Shown here: piece after piece, positions 62,264 to 64,000 of the stretch
How the letters are laid out: each line of letters starts with the position of its first letter
Numbering within the stretch: the first letter of the stretch is position 1
DNA from: Nakamurella lactea DSM 19367
Lineage (GTDB): Bacteria > Actinomycetota > Actinomycetes > Mycobacteriales > Nakamurellaceae
DNA: 64,000 nucleotides
Direction: 5' to 3'
Assembly (NCBI RefSeq): GCF_000426645.1
Contig: NZ_KE384551.1
Span: 1-64,000 of the forward strand
Notes under the pieces: generated by a model
Told to the model about the DNA's origin: nothing
Seen by the model: the letters and a program-made list of their open reading frames with translations, nothing else
Databases searched by the model: none
Made by a program: the position numbers and the translations under genes

Positions 62264-62361
62264 TTCGCCGGGTCCCAGTGCGGTTTTGACCACCCGGAGC
62301 CCGCCCATAACAACACCGGAGCCCGCGAACTCGAGGTTCGCGGGCTCCGGTGTTGTTTCGC
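62264..62361. repeat. Right copy of the ~100-bp direct repeat
   Basis: This matches 59715-59820 from TTCGCCGGG to GTTTCGC, in the same orientation. Differences include an 8-base deletion and changes in the hairpin ends that keep the pairing (GGTGTTGTT against AACAACACC). Confidence 0.7.
62309..62357. terminator. Two-way terminator between RCC1 gene and ahcY
   Basis: Fully complementary 22-base arms at 62309-62330 and 62336-62357 enclose the loop TCGAG. On the plus strand the stem ends in TGTTGTTTC, a weak T-run. It lies between the convergent stops at 62251 and 62385. Confidence 0.85.
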
Positions 62362-62384
62362 TCCAGCGGGCTCAGCCGCCAGAC

Positions 62385-63887
<1,503 letters not shown>

Positions 63888-63960
63888 CGTGATGGCTCCC
63901 TTGAGCAGGTGGGTGGCGCCACGCTTGTCGCAGCGCTCTCGTGGGGCCGGACTCGGGCAC
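63888..63960 (-). promoter_or_regulatory. Structured ahcY leader
   Basis: On the minus strand GGC-C-CCACG (63949-63941 region) pairs with CGTGG-C-GCC around GAGAGCGCTGCGACAAG, and GCTC-AAGG-GAGC close to the start would cover the GGGAG ribosome-binding site. GAGCGCTGCGAC resembles the beginning of the SAH riboswitch, but I cannot trace its second half. Function as a metabolite-sensing leader is a guess. Confidence 0.3.
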
Positions 63961-64000
63961 CTGCCCTGCACCGGACGCCCGGGTTCCGTTCACGGCGGTG

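Overview
The window is high-GC DNA with dense genes, frequent GTG starts and ATGA/GTGA stop-start overlaps. It carries actinobacterial signature genes (whiB1, pdtaS, rsrA/sigH, mtrA-mtrB-lpqB, bL37, WS/DGAT, secA with SEC-C). As I recall the Mycobacterium tuberculosis map, the order whiB1 > pdtaS > biotinyl protein > rsrA > sigH > SRAP > aroA > rsgA, then WS/DGAT, secA > hpf > comF > lpqB > mtrB > mtrA > tmk > ahcY, follows Rv3219 to Rv3248c. So this is a chromosomal core segment of an actinobacterium outside the mycobacteria, possibly Frankineae/Nakamurella-like. Accessory blocks are inserted into the core. I see no transposase, phage, CRISPR, tRNA or rRNA.

Layout. 1-3.3 kb: a secreted GH3 glycosidase with permuted domains, cut by the window edge, next to a ROK repressor. 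3.5-7.8 kb: ROK, two MarR regulators and a DHA2-type exporter. 7.8-10.3 kb: phosphatase, acetyltransferase, membrane protein, lipid kinase. 10.4-14.4 kb: the whiB1/pdtaS/biotinyl/bL37/rsrA/sigH stress and translation block, with a clear SigH-type promoter in front of sigH. 14.5-18.2 kb: a four-gene osmoprotectant ABC importer. 18.2-22.5 kb: YbaK, a SixA-like phosphatase, a GlxA-type regulator, SRAP, a septum-formation protein. 22.5-24.9 kb: aroA and rsgA. 25-31.6 kb: a LacI-controlled alpha-glucoside uptake and hydrolysis unit (LacI, GH13, binding protein, two permeases; no ATPase, so a shared one must be supplied elsewhere). 31.7-35.7 kb: an orphan FHA/FtsK-SpoIIIE (EccC-like) ATPase. 35.9-40 kb: YceI, AraC, a VOC protein, DUF6912, WS/DGAT. 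40-43.9 kb: CpaE-like and SAF (CpaB-like) proteins, a small HTH protein, DinB, a conserved unknown. 44-45.9 kb: LysM and Rv3235-like proteins. 46.3-57.5 kb: secA, hpf, TetR/SnoaL pair, comF, lpqB, mtrB, mtrA. 57.6-64 kb: membrane protein, tmk, FKBP, a large secreted RCC1-type protein, ahcY.

The non-coding sequence is unusually rich in structure. There are strong two-way hairpin terminators, palindromic operators next to most local regulators, and several families of tandem repeats. Two diverged copies of a stem-loop element have a conserved loop and compensating stem changes (46.3 and 52.9 kb). A roughly 100-bp imperfect direct repeat flanks the secreted RCC1 gene inserted between FKBP and ahcY. 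In at least four genes a short tandem duplication (15-24 bp) lies across the stop codon. These repeats, together with repeat-expanded coding segments in GH13, MFS, MtrB, LysM and Rv3235-like proteins, point to a slippage-prone chromosome.
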